From positions 62,001 to 126,000 of the forward strand of contig NZ_FMYO01000003.1 of NCBI RefSeq assembly GCF_900096895.1: DNA of 64,000 nucleotides. The letters run 5' to 3'. The position numbers and the translations under genes were made by a program. Each line of letters opens with the position of its first letter. Position 1 is the first letter of the stretch. This document shows positions 45,624 to 53,888 of this stretch, in pieces. The notes under the pieces are model-generated. The model was not told the DNA's origin and searched no databases. It saw only the letters and a program-made list of their open reading frames with translations. The DNA is from Acinetobacter kookii (GTDB lineage: Bacteria; Pseudomonadota; Gammaproteobacteria; Pseudomonadales; Moraxellaceae).

Positions 45624-47243
45624 ATGACAATATTTAAAGAGATGAATAAAACCCATGAGCTGGAATGGGTGGAAATCTGTGCATTGGATGACATTACCCC
45701 AAACACCGGTGTGGGTGCATTAATTGACAATCAGCAAATTGCCATTTTCCGTGTCGGTAATGAAAAACGGGTCTATGCCTTAAGTAACCAGGATCCGTTT
45801 AGTCAGGCTTTTGTGATGTCGCGCGGCATCATTGGCGATCTGCAAGGCGAGCGTGTCGTGGCCTCTCCAATCTATAAACAGCATTTCAGTCTGGCAACGG
45901 GCCGCTGTCTGGAAGATAAAGACCAGAAACTGCTGGTATTCCCAAGCAAGATTGAAAACGGCAAAGTCTGGATCAGTCCAACACCGCAAAAAACCTATAT
46001 CACCAATAACGGCAGCTCTCAGGAAAAGATGAAACTGGTCCTGATCGGCAATGGATTGGCGGGGATGCGTTGCCTGGAAGATTTGCTGGATATGGCACCG
46101 GATCGCTATGAAATTACCGTGATCGGTGAGGAGCCTTGGGGGAACTACAACCGCATCATGCTTTCACCGGTGTTGTCGGGCGATAAAACCATTGATGACA
46201 TCATGCTGCACCCGCATGCCTGGTATAGCGATAAAAATATCCGCTTTATTGCCGGCGATGCCGCGGTGAAAATCGACCGTCCACGCAAGCAGGTTTATAC
46301 CGAAAAAGGCGAAATTATAGATTATGACCGCCTGATTCTGGCGACCGGTTCCAAACCTTTTGTTCCACCGATTCCGGGAAGTAACTTAAAAGGTGTGCTC
46401 AGTTTCCGTGACATTTACGATGTCAATACCATGCTGGATTACTGCAAGTCTAAACAGAATGCCGTGGTGATTGGCGGCGGTCTGCTGGGTTTGGAGGCTG
46501 CATATGGTCTGAAACAACGTGGCATGAATGTAACGGTGTTGCATCTGATGGACCGGATTATGGAACGTCAATTGGACAGTCGTGCCAGCAGCTTGTTAAG
46601 GCAGAGTATTGAAGCAAAGGGTATCAATATCATAACTCAGGCCAATACCGAACAACTGATTGGCGAAGACGGTCATGTGAAGCAAATCCAGCTGAAAGAT
46701 GGCACTGTTTTAGAGGCTGACCTGGTGGTTTTTGCTGTGGGCATTCGTCCGAATATGGCACTGGCACAGAGTGCAGGCTTACGCTGTAACCGCGGCGTGC
46801 TGGTGAATGACACCATGCAGACCTTTGACCCGAGTATTTATGCGGTCGGTGAGTGTATTGAACACCGTAGCCAAACCTTCGGTCTGGTTGAACCACTTTG
46901 GGGCCAGGCTTTCATTTGTGCCTCGCATCTGGCAGAGCATGGCAGCTTAACTTTTAAAGCACCGACGGTTCCAACCCAGCTCAAGGTCAGTGGCTGTGAT
47001 GTATTTTCAGCTGGCAACTTTGAACCGCAGGACGATTACGAAGACATTATCTTGAATGATGAAAAGCGTCAGATCTATAAACGCATTATTATTCAAAAAG
47101 ATAAAGTCATTGGTGCAGTGCTGTTTGGCGATACGGAAGATGGTGCGTGGTATGCAGAACTGATTTCAGACCAAACGCCAATCAGTAATATTCGTAATAA
47201 ATTGCTGTTTGGTAAAGATTTTGCATTAAAGAAAGCAGGTTAA
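45624..47243 (+). CDS. nirD: NirD-like domain fused to an FAD/NAD(P)H reductase
   Basis: A 539-residue fusion. Residues about 14-120 are NirD, the Rieske-like small subunit of nitrite reductase (EWVEICALDD, ASPIYKQHFSLATGRCLED), lacking the Cys/His cluster ligands, as is usual for assimilatory NirD. From about 136 there is a complete FAD/NAD(P) oxidoreductase (GNGLAGM at 142-148, ATGSKPFVPPIPG, VIGGGLLGLEAA), like the N-terminal third of NirB or a NasB reductase. Since the next gene, the nitrate reductase, has no reductase subunit, this module may feed it. An internal ATG 46029 has AGGA 4 bases upstream and could give the reductase alone. Confidence 0.9.
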   Translation: MTIFKEMNKTHELEWVEICALDDITPNTGVGALIDNQQIAIFRVGNEKRVYALSNQDPFSQAFVMSRGIIGDLQGERVVASPIYKQHFSLATGRCLEDKDQKLLVFPSKIENGKVWISPTPQKTYITNNGSSQEKMKLVLIGNGLAGMRCLEDLLDMAPDRYEITVIGEEPWGNYNRIMLSPVLSGDKTIDDIMLHPHAWYSDKNIRFIAGDAAVKIDRPRKQVYTEKGEIIDYDRLILATGSKPFVPPIPGSNLKGVLSFRDIYDVNTMLDYCKSKQNAVVIGGGLLGLEAAYGLKQRGMNVTVLHLMDRIMERQLDSRASSLLRQSIEAKGINIITQANTEQLIGEDGHVKQIQLKDGTVLEADLVVFAVGIRPNMALAQSAGLRCNRGVLVNDTMQTFDPSIYAVGECIEHRSQTFGLVEPLWGQAFICASHLAEHGSLTFKAPTVPTQLKVSGCDVFSAGNFEPQDDYEDIILNDEKRQIYKRIIIQKDKVIGAVLFGDTEDGAWYAELISDQTPISNIRNKLLFGKDFALKKAG

Positions 47244-47517
47244 TCACATAAGTGGTATTTGTTCAATTTTAAATATTTGCACAGCCACATTTTGTCTTAA
47301 TGAGTAAAGAGTAATTGCGTAGGCATGATCTTACTTTTGAAAGATCAAAAGTAACAAAAATCTTTGTTTCCCATACATTACGTCCTGTAATGATGGGAAA
47401 CGGTGGCATCCATGCCACCTCGACAGAATATATGCTTACGTGAACTCTAAAGATTTAGATAGCTTGGAAAATAGAAGAAATTATTCAAGTGAATTTATTC
47501 GATAGAAAGGAGCATCC
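47244..47517. other. 274-bp intergenic region inside the nitrate operon
   Basis: A stretch without a gene between the fusion gene and nitrate reductase, mostly occupied by consecutive palindromes (see repeat at 47333-47419). No clear promoter; AAAGGAGC just before ATG 47518 is the ribosome site of the nitrate reductase gene. Confidence 0.7.
47333..47419. repeat. three consecutive perfect hairpins, candidate dispersed element
   Basis: ACTTTTGA-AAGA-TCAAAAGT (47333-47352); then TTTCCCAT, bulged A, CATTAC, GTCCT loop, GTAATG, ATGGGAAA (47367-47400), a 14-bp stem; then GGTGGCAT-CC-ATGCCACC (47402-47419). The region is far more structured than expected by chance and lacks a U-run, so it is not a simple terminator. 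It looks like a REP/MITE-type intergenic element or an mRNA processing and stability site. Confidence 0.8.
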
Positions 47518-50298
47518 ATGAATAGTATCCCTGTGATGGAACTGCATAGCTCCACAGAAATAAATACGAAAATCACCAATACCACCTGTCCCTATTGTGG
47601 GGTGGGATGCGGTGTCACTGCGACTGTACAGGACACAGCTTTGGGTCGAAAAGTGTCGGTTGCAGGGGATGTTAACCATCCCTCCAACTACGGAAAACTG
47701 TGCATTAAAGGCAGCAATCTGGCCGATACCCTGGGACTTGAAACCCGTGTCCTTCATCCCATGCTGGGCCGTAAGCAACAGCGGGAAAAGACCGACTGGA
47801 ATAGGGCGACTGATTTAATTGCCCATAAGTTTCAGCAATGTATTGACCAATACGGGCGTGACAGTATTGCCTTTTATGTGTCCGGGCAATTGCTGACAGA
47901 AGACTATTATGTGGTGAATAAATTCGTGAAGGGCTATTTGGGCACGGCCAATATTGATACCAATTCACGACTCTGTATGTCTTCGGCTGTAGCAGCCCAT
48001 AAACGTGCTTTCGGTGAAGATATTGTTCCCGCGAGCTATGCAGATTTTGAACATAGCGACATGGTGGTTCTGGTCGGTTCCAATACCGCATGGTGTCATC
48101 CGGTTTTATATCAACGCATCATGAAAGCCAAAGCGCAGCGCGACCTGTTTGTGGTGGTGATTGATCCACGCTTTACCAGTACCTGTGAAGCGGCAGACTT
48201 GCATTTGCCGATTTTACCGGGGCAAGATGTCAAATTATTCAATGGCCTATTGCAATATCTGGCACAAAATGGTCATGCAGATCAAGATTTTATTGCTGCA
48301 TATACCCAAGGCTTAGAGCAAGCTTTAACACACAGCCAAACTGAATCGTCCATTGAAGATGTCGCAGTCCGTACCGGTATTTCACTGGAAAAACTGCAAA
48401 CTTTTTATGAAAAATTTGCCCAAACCGAAAAAGTGATGACCCTGTTTTCCATGGGGGTGAATCAGTCTTCGCAAGGAGTGAATAAAGCCAACAGCATAAC
48501 CAACTGCCATTTATTCACTGGAAAAATTGGCAAACCGGGTGCTGCGCCATTTTCCATGACTGGTCAGCCGAATGCCATGGGCGGTCGTGAGGTTGGTGGA
48601 TTGGCCAATATGCTGGCAGCCCATCTGGAACTGGAAAACGAAAGCCATCAGCAGCTGGTGCAGAACTTCTGGCAAAGTCCCTATATCGCCAAGCAGGCAG
48701 GTTTTAAGGCCGTCGATCTATTCCATGCAGTCGAAAGCGGCAAGATTAAAGCCATCTGGATTATGGCGACTAATCCTGTGGTGAGTTTGCCCGATGCCGA
48801 TCAGGTCAAACGTGCCCTGGAAAAATGTGAGTTCGTGGTGGTGTCCGATATTTGTTTAGATACCGATACCACGCAATATGCCGATGTGCTGTTACCTGCA
48901 CTGGGCTGGGGTGAAAAAGACGGCACCGTCACCAATTCTGAACGCCGTATTTCCAGACAGCGCGCCTTTCTGGATGAGCCAGAACAGGCCAAAGCCGATT
49001 GGTGGGCCATCAGCCAGGTCGCTAAAAAGTTAGGTTTTAGCGGTTTTGACTTTAACAGCAGTCATGACATTTTTGTGGAACATGCCCGGTTATCGGCTGA
49101 ACAAAATTCAGATCTGGAGCATCGTGCTGAAACGCCTTATTTTCGCTATTTCAATCTAAAAGCATTAAGCGATTTAAATGCCACTGAATATGATCAACTA
49201 GAACCGCTACAGTGGCCGGTCTGGACTAAAGATCAGCCAGACGGTGCTGTGGCACGAATCTATACCCGAGGGCAGTTTAGCCATGCAGATCGCAAAGCCA
49301 AATTTATCGCCATCACGGCGGTGAATCCGGTCAATCAAATCTGTAGCGAATTTCCTCTGGTGCTGAATACCGGCCGGATTCGTGACCAGTGGCATACCAT
49401 GAGCCGTACCGGACTCTCTGCCAATTTAGGAAGCCACCGTGCAGAACCGTATTGTGAAATCCATCCGCATGATGCCTTGAAATACGGAGTGAAAGATGGC
49501 GAGCTGGTAGAAGTGAAATCGAAGTGGGGCAATTGTATTTTACGCGCGACGGTCAGTGACGATATCCGCCGTGGACAGGTTTTTGTACCGATTCACTGGA
49601 ATGACCAGGTGGCATCGGATGCCCGTATTGGCAAAGTGGTCAATCCTGTGGTGGATGCCATTTCCGGTGAACCTGAGTTCAAGCATACGCCGGTGATGAT
49701 CCATCCCTTTTACAGCCAGTGGCAGGGCGTGTTTTATGTGCGTCAGGGCTTTGAAAAGATCGTGCAATCCTCCATTGAAAATACGGTGTGGTGGACGAAA
49801 ATCACCACCGCCAAAGCGGTGCGCTATGAACTGGCCGACCGTAAAAAATTTACCCAGACCACCGAGCAGTTGAAAGAGCTGCTGCCGTTTCAGGATGAGA
49901 GTTTTGAATGGCTGAATCTTGAAGATCAAACCGCCCATATCAGTCACAGTGTGGTGCTGAAAGAGGGCCATTTAATTGCCAGTTTATATATTGCCCCCAA
50001 GGCCTTGCTGCCGGACCGCGACTGGGTCGCCAGCCTGTTTAAACGTGAACGTCTGAGTGCCATGCACCGCAAGGCACTGCTTGCCGGACAACCGATGTCG
50101 ATGGCCAATAATGAAGGTCCACTGGTGTGTAGCTGCTTTAAGGTCGGTAAAAACCGGATTATTGACACCATTAAAGAAAAAAATATCACCGATGAAAAAC
50201 AGGTCACTGCATGCCTGAAAGCAGGAGGGAATTGCGGTTCATGTCTGCCTGAAATTCGTGGCCTGATCAAAACCTGTCAAATGGAGGCGGTGGAATGA
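47518..50298 (+). CDS. nasA: assimilatory nitrate reductase, molybdopterin catalytic subunit
   Basis: A 926-residue cytoplasmic enzyme. The N-terminal [4Fe-4S] site is CPYCGVGC (Cys24, 27, 31) with Cys60; the Mo-bis-MGD domains follow (SRLCMSSAVAAHKRAFG, GRIRDQWHTMSRTG). A C-terminal BFD-like [2Fe-2S] domain has CSCFKVG and CGSC (about 873-912). This is the NasA/NasC form that receives electrons from a separate reductase or ferredoxin. No twin-arginine signal is present. It overlaps mobA by 4 bases, tying cofactor maturation to enzyme synthesis. Confidence 0.96.
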   Translation: MNSIPVMELHSSTEINTKITNTTCPYCGVGCGVTATVQDTALGRKVSVAGDVNHPSNYGKLCIKGSNLADTLGLETRVLHPMLGRKQQREKTDWNRATDLIAHKFQQCIDQYGRDSIAFYVSGQLLTEDYYVVNKFVKGYLGTANIDTNSRLCMSSAVAAHKRAFGEDIVPASYADFEHSDMVVLVGSNTAWCHPVLYQRIMKAKAQRDLFVVVIDPRFTSTCEAADLHLPILPGQDVKLFNGLLQYLAQNGHADQDFIAAYTQGLEQALTHSQTESSIEDVAVRTGISLEKLQTFYEKFAQTEKVMTLFSMGVNQSSQGVNKANSITNCHLFTGKIGKPGAAPFSMTGQPNAMGGREVGGLANMLAAHLELENESHQQLVQNFWQSPYIAKQAGFKAVDLFHAVESGKIKAIWIMATNPVVSLPDADQVKRALEKCEFVVVSDICLDTDTTQYADVLLPALGWGEKDGTVTNSERRISRQRAFLDEPEQAKADWWAISQVAKKLGFSGFDFNSSHDIFVEHARLSAEQNSDLEHRAETPYFRYFNLKALSDLNATEYDQLEPLQWPVWTKDQPDGAVARIYTRGQFSHADRKAKFIAITAVNPVNQICSEFPLVLNTGRIRDQWHTMSRTGLSANLGSHRAEPYCEIHPHDALKYGVKDGELVEVKSKWGNCILRATVSDDIRRGQVFVPIHWNDQVASDARIGKVVNPVVDAISGEPEFKHTPVMIHPFYSQWQGVFYVRQGFEKIVQSSIENTVWWTKITTAKAVRYELADRKKFTQTTEQLKELLPFQDESFEWLNLEDQTAHISHSVVLKEGHLIASLYIAPKALLPDRDWVASLFKRERLSAMHRKALLAGQPMSMANNEGPLVCSCFKVGKNRIIDTIKEKNITDEKQVTACLKAGGNCGSCLPEIRGLIKTCQMEAVE

Positions 50299-50921
50299 GA
50301 AAGAAACTGGAACTTTCAGCTTATCCCGGCACTGATCTGGTGATTCTGGCCGGTGGTCAGGCACGGCGCATGAATGGCATCAATAAACTGTTGCAGCAAT
50401 TTGATGACCAGATTCAACTGATCAAAATACATCAGCAACTGAAATCCGATGTTGCACAGGTCTGGATCAACAGCCATCGTGATTATTCGATTTATCAGAA
50501 AATCATTCCCAGTATTCATTGCTATCAGGATGATGAAAGCGGCTTTTTAGGTCCGCTGATGGGCATGAAAAGTGCCTGGTCACATGTAGAGGCAGACTAT
50601 GTGCTGTTTGTACCCTGTGATGTGACTTATATTCCTTCGAGAGTTCTACTCAAGTTGCATCAGGCTTTAGCCAAAAATAGTTTGTCAGAAGTCGCGTATG
50701 TGGAAATGAATGGGGTTGCCCTGTATCCATTTTGTCTGGTGAAACGGAGCAGTATGCTGACCCTGACTGCCCAGCTTGAACAAAAACAGCGCAGTTTAAA
50801 GCACTGTTTTAGCCATTTGCACGCTCAAGTGGCGCGTTTTAAAAATCATGCCCTGTTTTTTCACAGTATTAACTCGCTCGATGAACTGCAGCAGTATCAG
50901 CAGCTCAAATTTCTGCACTAA
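50295..50921 (+). CDS. mobA: molybdenum cofactor guanylyltransferase MobA
   Basis: A 208-residue nucleotidyltransferase with LAGGQARRMNGINKLLQ (GTP/phosphate loop, residues about 18-34), GFLGPLMGMKSA and PCDVTYIPS. MobA attaches GMP to molybdopterin to make the MGD cofactor that NasA needs. The lysine of the usual LAGGxxxRMGxxDK motif is kept in a variant form (GINK). It overlaps the nitrate reductase stop by ATGA, last gene of the first nitrate operon. Confidence 0.93.
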   Translation: MRKKLELSAYPGTDLVILAGGQARRMNGINKLLQQFDDQIQLIKIHQQLKSDVAQVWINSHRDYSIYQKIIPSIHCYQDDESGFLGPLMGMKSAWSHVEADYVLFVPCDVTYIPSRVLLKLHQALAKNSLSEVAYVEMNGVALYPFCLVKRSSMLTLTAQLEQKQRSLKHCFSHLHAQVARFKNHALFFHSINSLDELQQYQQLKFLH

Positions 50922-50950
50922 ACCTGAATATTTCGCCTTTGGCACAAAGT

Positions 50951-50966
50951 TGGAACACTTATTGCA
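50951..50966 (+). promoter_or_regulatory. sigma-54 promoter of the moa/mod operon
   Basis: TGGAAC-ACTTA-TTGCA with GG (50952-50953) and GC (50964-50965) 10 bases apart, 30 bases after the mobA stop and about 90 before moaA. It matches the -24/-12 pattern and would place the cofactor operon under the same nitrogen control as the reductases. Confidence 0.78.
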
Positions 50967-51045
50967 AATCTAATTATCACAAGATTGGGCACCTTAAATC
51001 TTGCGCACAATAGGTGTGCAGTTACCACCAGATGTCTGAAGATGG

Positions 51046-52107
51046 ATGTTCAACATGAATATGATGACAGAGCTTGAAACCAATGCGCGATTTGTCGATC
51101 AGTTTGGTCGCAGCAAGCGCAAATTGCGAATTTCAGTGACCGACCGCTGCAATTTCAAGTGTGTCTATTGCATGCCGGAACATCCTGAATGGATGAAAAA
51201 ACATGATTTGCTGAGTTTTGAGCAGCTCTATCAATTTTGTGATTTTATGGTGCGTCGTGGCATTGAATCTATTCGCATTACCGGCGGAGAGCCTTTAATG
51301 CGTCAAGGGGTGGTGCACTTTATCGCTCAACTGCAAAACTTAAAAAAGCTTGGGCTTAAACGCATTTCCATGACCAGCAATGCCCATTATTTAAAACAGT
51401 ATGCAGCCGCGTTAAAACAGGCCGGACTGGATGATCTGAATATCAGTCTGGACAGTCTGGATACGCATCAATTTAAACAGCTGACGCAAAAAGAGTTATC
51501 TCCCGTACTGGAAGGAATTCATGCAGCACAAGCGGTAGGTCTGCCAATCAAGATCAATTGTGTATTGATGAACGGGATCAATGACAATCAAATTCTGCCT
51601 TTGGCACGCTGGTCGGTTCAGCAAAAAATTATGCTGCGTTTTATCGAATTTATGCCCCTGGATGGTGACCGTAAATGGTCATCAGAACATGTGGTCAGCG
51701 AACAGCAGATTTTAGATAGCCTGAGTACTGAATTTACTGTAATTCAACAGCCAGGTGACTCGGCACGCTCCAGTTCAGAGCCGGCACGACAGTATTTTAT
51801 GGATGGCCATCCGCTTGGAATCATATCCACCATTACCAATTCATTTTGTGGAACTTGCGATCGCGTCCGTTTAACCGCACAAGGTGAATTTTATAACTGC
51901 CTGTTTGCTCCTCAAGGCCTGAATCTAAAAACTGAAATTAAAGCCCTGAGTTGTTCTGAGCCTTTGAGTGAGCTGAGCTTGCATGCCGTGTTATCCAAAT
52001 ATATCTGGAACAAAGAATCAGGTTATCACGCCATCGCACAACGTTTGGAAAATCAGCGCATGAATAAAAGCAGCCGAAAAATCAGCATGCACATGCTTGG
52101 AGGTTAA
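51046..52107 (+). CDS. moaA: GTP 3',8-cyclase MoaA
   Basis: A 353-residue radical-SAM enzyme starting molybdopterin synthesis from GTP. The N-terminal cluster is CNFKCVYC; the C-terminal cluster is CGTCDRVR with a later NCLF. The chain ends HMLGG, the double-glycine tail conserved in MoaA. Start is one of ATG 51046, 51055 or 51061; 51055 has GGATG ahead of it. It is the first gene after the sigma-54 promoter. Confidence 0.96.
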   Translation: MFNMNMMTELETNARFVDQFGRSKRKLRISVTDRCNFKCVYCMPEHPEWMKKHDLLSFEQLYQFCDFMVRRGIESIRITGGEPLMRQGVVHFIAQLQNLKKLGLKRISMTSNAHYLKQYAAALKQAGLDDLNISLDSLDTHQFKQLTQKELSPVLEGIHAAQAVGLPIKINCVLMNGINDNQILPLARWSVQQKIMLRFIEFMPLDGDRKWSSEHVVSEQQILDSLSTEFTVIQQPGDSARSSSEPARQYFMDGHPLGIISTITNSFCGTCDRVRLTAQGEFYNCLFAPQGLNLKTEIKALSCSEPLSELSLHAVLSKYIWNKESGYHAIAQRLENQRMNKSSRKISMHMLGG

Positions 52108-52108
52108 G

Positions 52109-52360
52109 ATGCCACAGATCAAAATTAAAATTGAGGCCTTTGGTGCGGTAGAACGCCAGTTACCGGAAAATCTGGAAATGATGTGTAGCCCATACAGCAC
52201 GGTTGCTCAGGTATTGGCTCAAGTAGGGCAAGATTATCCGGCAGCTTTTGCCATGATTGAACGCTGTGCCTGTGCCATCGGTGAAGACATTATTTCACGC
52301 CAGACGCAATTAAGCATCGACAGTAGTCTAGTGCTGTTATCGCCAGTGGCAGGAGGCTGA
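52109..52360 (+). CDS. moaD: molybdopterin synthase sulfur carrier MoaD
   Basis: About 83 residues, a ubiquitin-like carrier ending VAGG, the glycine pair that is thiocarboxylated. ATG 52109 follows TTGGAGG; an upstream in-frame ATG at 52097 lies inside moaA and is less likely. Confidence 0.94.
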   Translation: MPQIKIKIEAFGAVERQLPENLEMMCSPYSTVAQVLAQVGQDYPAAFAMIERCACAIGEDIISRQTQLSIDSSLVLLSPVAGG

Positions 52361-52361
52361 A

Positions 52362-52880
52362 ATGGAACAACTCAAAGCATTTTCCAGAATTCAGGATACT
52401 GCCTTAACCTTGGACAGTTTTGACCCGATCGAACATTTTCCCGAGTGTGGGGGAATTGGCGTGTTCATCGGCACCGTACGCAATCATCATGAAGGTAAAG
52501 CGGTTAAAGCGCTGAAATATACCGCCTATGCACCCGTGGCGGAAAAAATGATCCGTCAGATCGAACAGGAGATTCAGGCCAAATATGCGGTGTCCTATGT
52601 TCGGGTGATTCACCGAATTGGGGCTTTGGCTATTGGTGAAAAAGCCATTATTGCCATGGCCTATGCGGCCCATCGACGCGAAGCCTTTGCTGCCTGTGAG
52701 GAAGCGGTGGAACGGGTCAAACATGAAGTTCCGGTATGGAAAGAGGAATTTTATCTGGATGGCAGCAGTCAATATGTAGAAGGCTGCTGTATCCGTAAAG
52801 ATACAGCGGAGCAGGTGCATGTCCATCATCATGCAGATAAACAACCTGCACACGGTGATCATGCCCATTGCCATCATTAA
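52362..52880 (+). CDS. moaE: molybdopterin synthase catalytic subunit MoaE, His-rich tail
   Basis: A 172-residue MoaE with GIGVFIGTVRNHHEG, HRIGALAIGEKAI and VPVWKEEFYLDGSSQYVEG (catalytic Lys and Arg region). It transfers sulfur from MoaD to precursor Z. The last ~25 residues are dominated by histidine (HVHHHADKQ...HAHCHH), beyond the family core, a likely metal-binding tail that could bind copper, zinc or nickel. It is one base after moaD. Confidence 0.95.
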   Translation: MEQLKAFSRIQDTALTLDSFDPIEHFPECGGIGVFIGTVRNHHEGKAVKALKYTAYAPVAEKMIRQIEQEIQAKYAVSYVRVIHRIGALAIGEKAIIAMAYAAHRREAFAACEEAVERVKHEVPVWKEEFYLDGSSQYVEGCCIRKDTAEQVHVHHHADKQPAHGDHAHCHH

Positions 52881-52964
52881 AAACAGTTTCATCTACTGAG
52901 TGAACCCAGGTAGATGTCAGTCAACAGCAATATTTAAAGTAAAAATGAATTCAGGAAATATGCA

Positions 52965-53888
52965 ATGAAAAATGTCGGGATGAAAGCAGAAAGTTACCGG
53001 ACTGCAGTAGCCACAGGGATTCTGTATGCGCCGCCACATTGCATTGAATTATTACGTCAAGGCAATACTGAAAAAGGCGATGCCTTGAAGACTGCACGGA
53101 TAGCAGGCATTTTAGCTGCGAAACGCACCGATGAGCTGATTCCACTGTGTCATCCGCTGCCGATTTACCGTGCCGATGTGGAATATGAACTGTTCGATGC
53201 CCATGTCGAGATTATTGCAACCGTAGAAACCATCGGTCCGACCGGGGTGGAAATGGAAGCCTTAACCGCAGTCAGTCTGGCCGGTTTAACCTTGTATGAC
53301 ATGTTGAAACCGCACTGTGAACCGGAAGATTTATGCCTGGATCAGGTCAAGTTACAAAAGAAAAAAGGCGGCAAATCCCATTTTACCCGTGTATTAAAAG
53401 AAGCGCTGCCTGCGTCTATCATTGTGCTGTCGGATACCGTGGCTGCAGGAAAGAAACCGGATACGGCCGGACAGAATGTGCGGGAAATTTTGCAGGAAGC
53501 CAATTTTAGCGATATTGCTTACCATGTCATTCCTGACAGTCCGGAACAATTACTGGCCTTGATTGAACAGCAAAAAAATGACTATCCGCTAATTTTAACC
53601 GTTGGGGGAACGGGTCTGGGACCAAAAGATTTAACCGTGGAAACCCTGCAGCCTTTATTAAAACGTGAAATTCCCGGACTGATGGAAGCGTCGCGCAGTT
53701 TTGGCCAAAAACGAACGCCTTATGCGGCTTTAAGTCGCGGTGTAGCCGGTTATATTGATAACAGTCTGGTGATGACTTTGCCGGGTAGCCGTCAGGGGGC
53801 GAAAGAATCTTTGATTGCAGTCTTGCCGGCATTGGTACATTTATTTGATGTGCAGAAAAATATTCCCCATCCAGGGGGGTACCAATGA
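52965..53888 (+). CDS. moaCB: bifunctional MoaC-MoaB/MogA molybdopterin protein
   Basis: A 307-residue fusion. The N-terminal MoaC domain (about 1-142) has KRTDELIPLCHPLP, TGVEMEALTAVS and YDMLKPH with the catalytic Asp and Lys, but starts at the position of the usual MVDVS, so the usual leader is short. The C-terminal MoaB/MogA domain (about 146-300) has SDTVAAGKKPDTAG and VGGTGLGPKD. It joins cyclic pyranopterin formation with adenylylation of molybdopterin. It overlaps moeA by 4 bases. Confidence 0.95.
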   Translation: MKNVGMKAESYRTAVATGILYAPPHCIELLRQGNTEKGDALKTARIAGILAAKRTDELIPLCHPLPIYRADVEYELFDAHVEIIATVETIGPTGVEMEALTAVSLAGLTLYDMLKPHCEPEDLCLDQVKLQKKKGGKSHFTRVLKEALPASIIVLSDTVAAGKKPDTAGQNVREILQEANFSDIAYHVIPDSPEQLLALIEQQKNDYPLILTVGGTGLGPKDLTVETLQPLLKREIPGLMEASRSFGQKRTPYAALSRGVAGYIDNSLVMTLPGSRQGAKESLIAVLPALVHLFDVQKNIPHPGGYQ

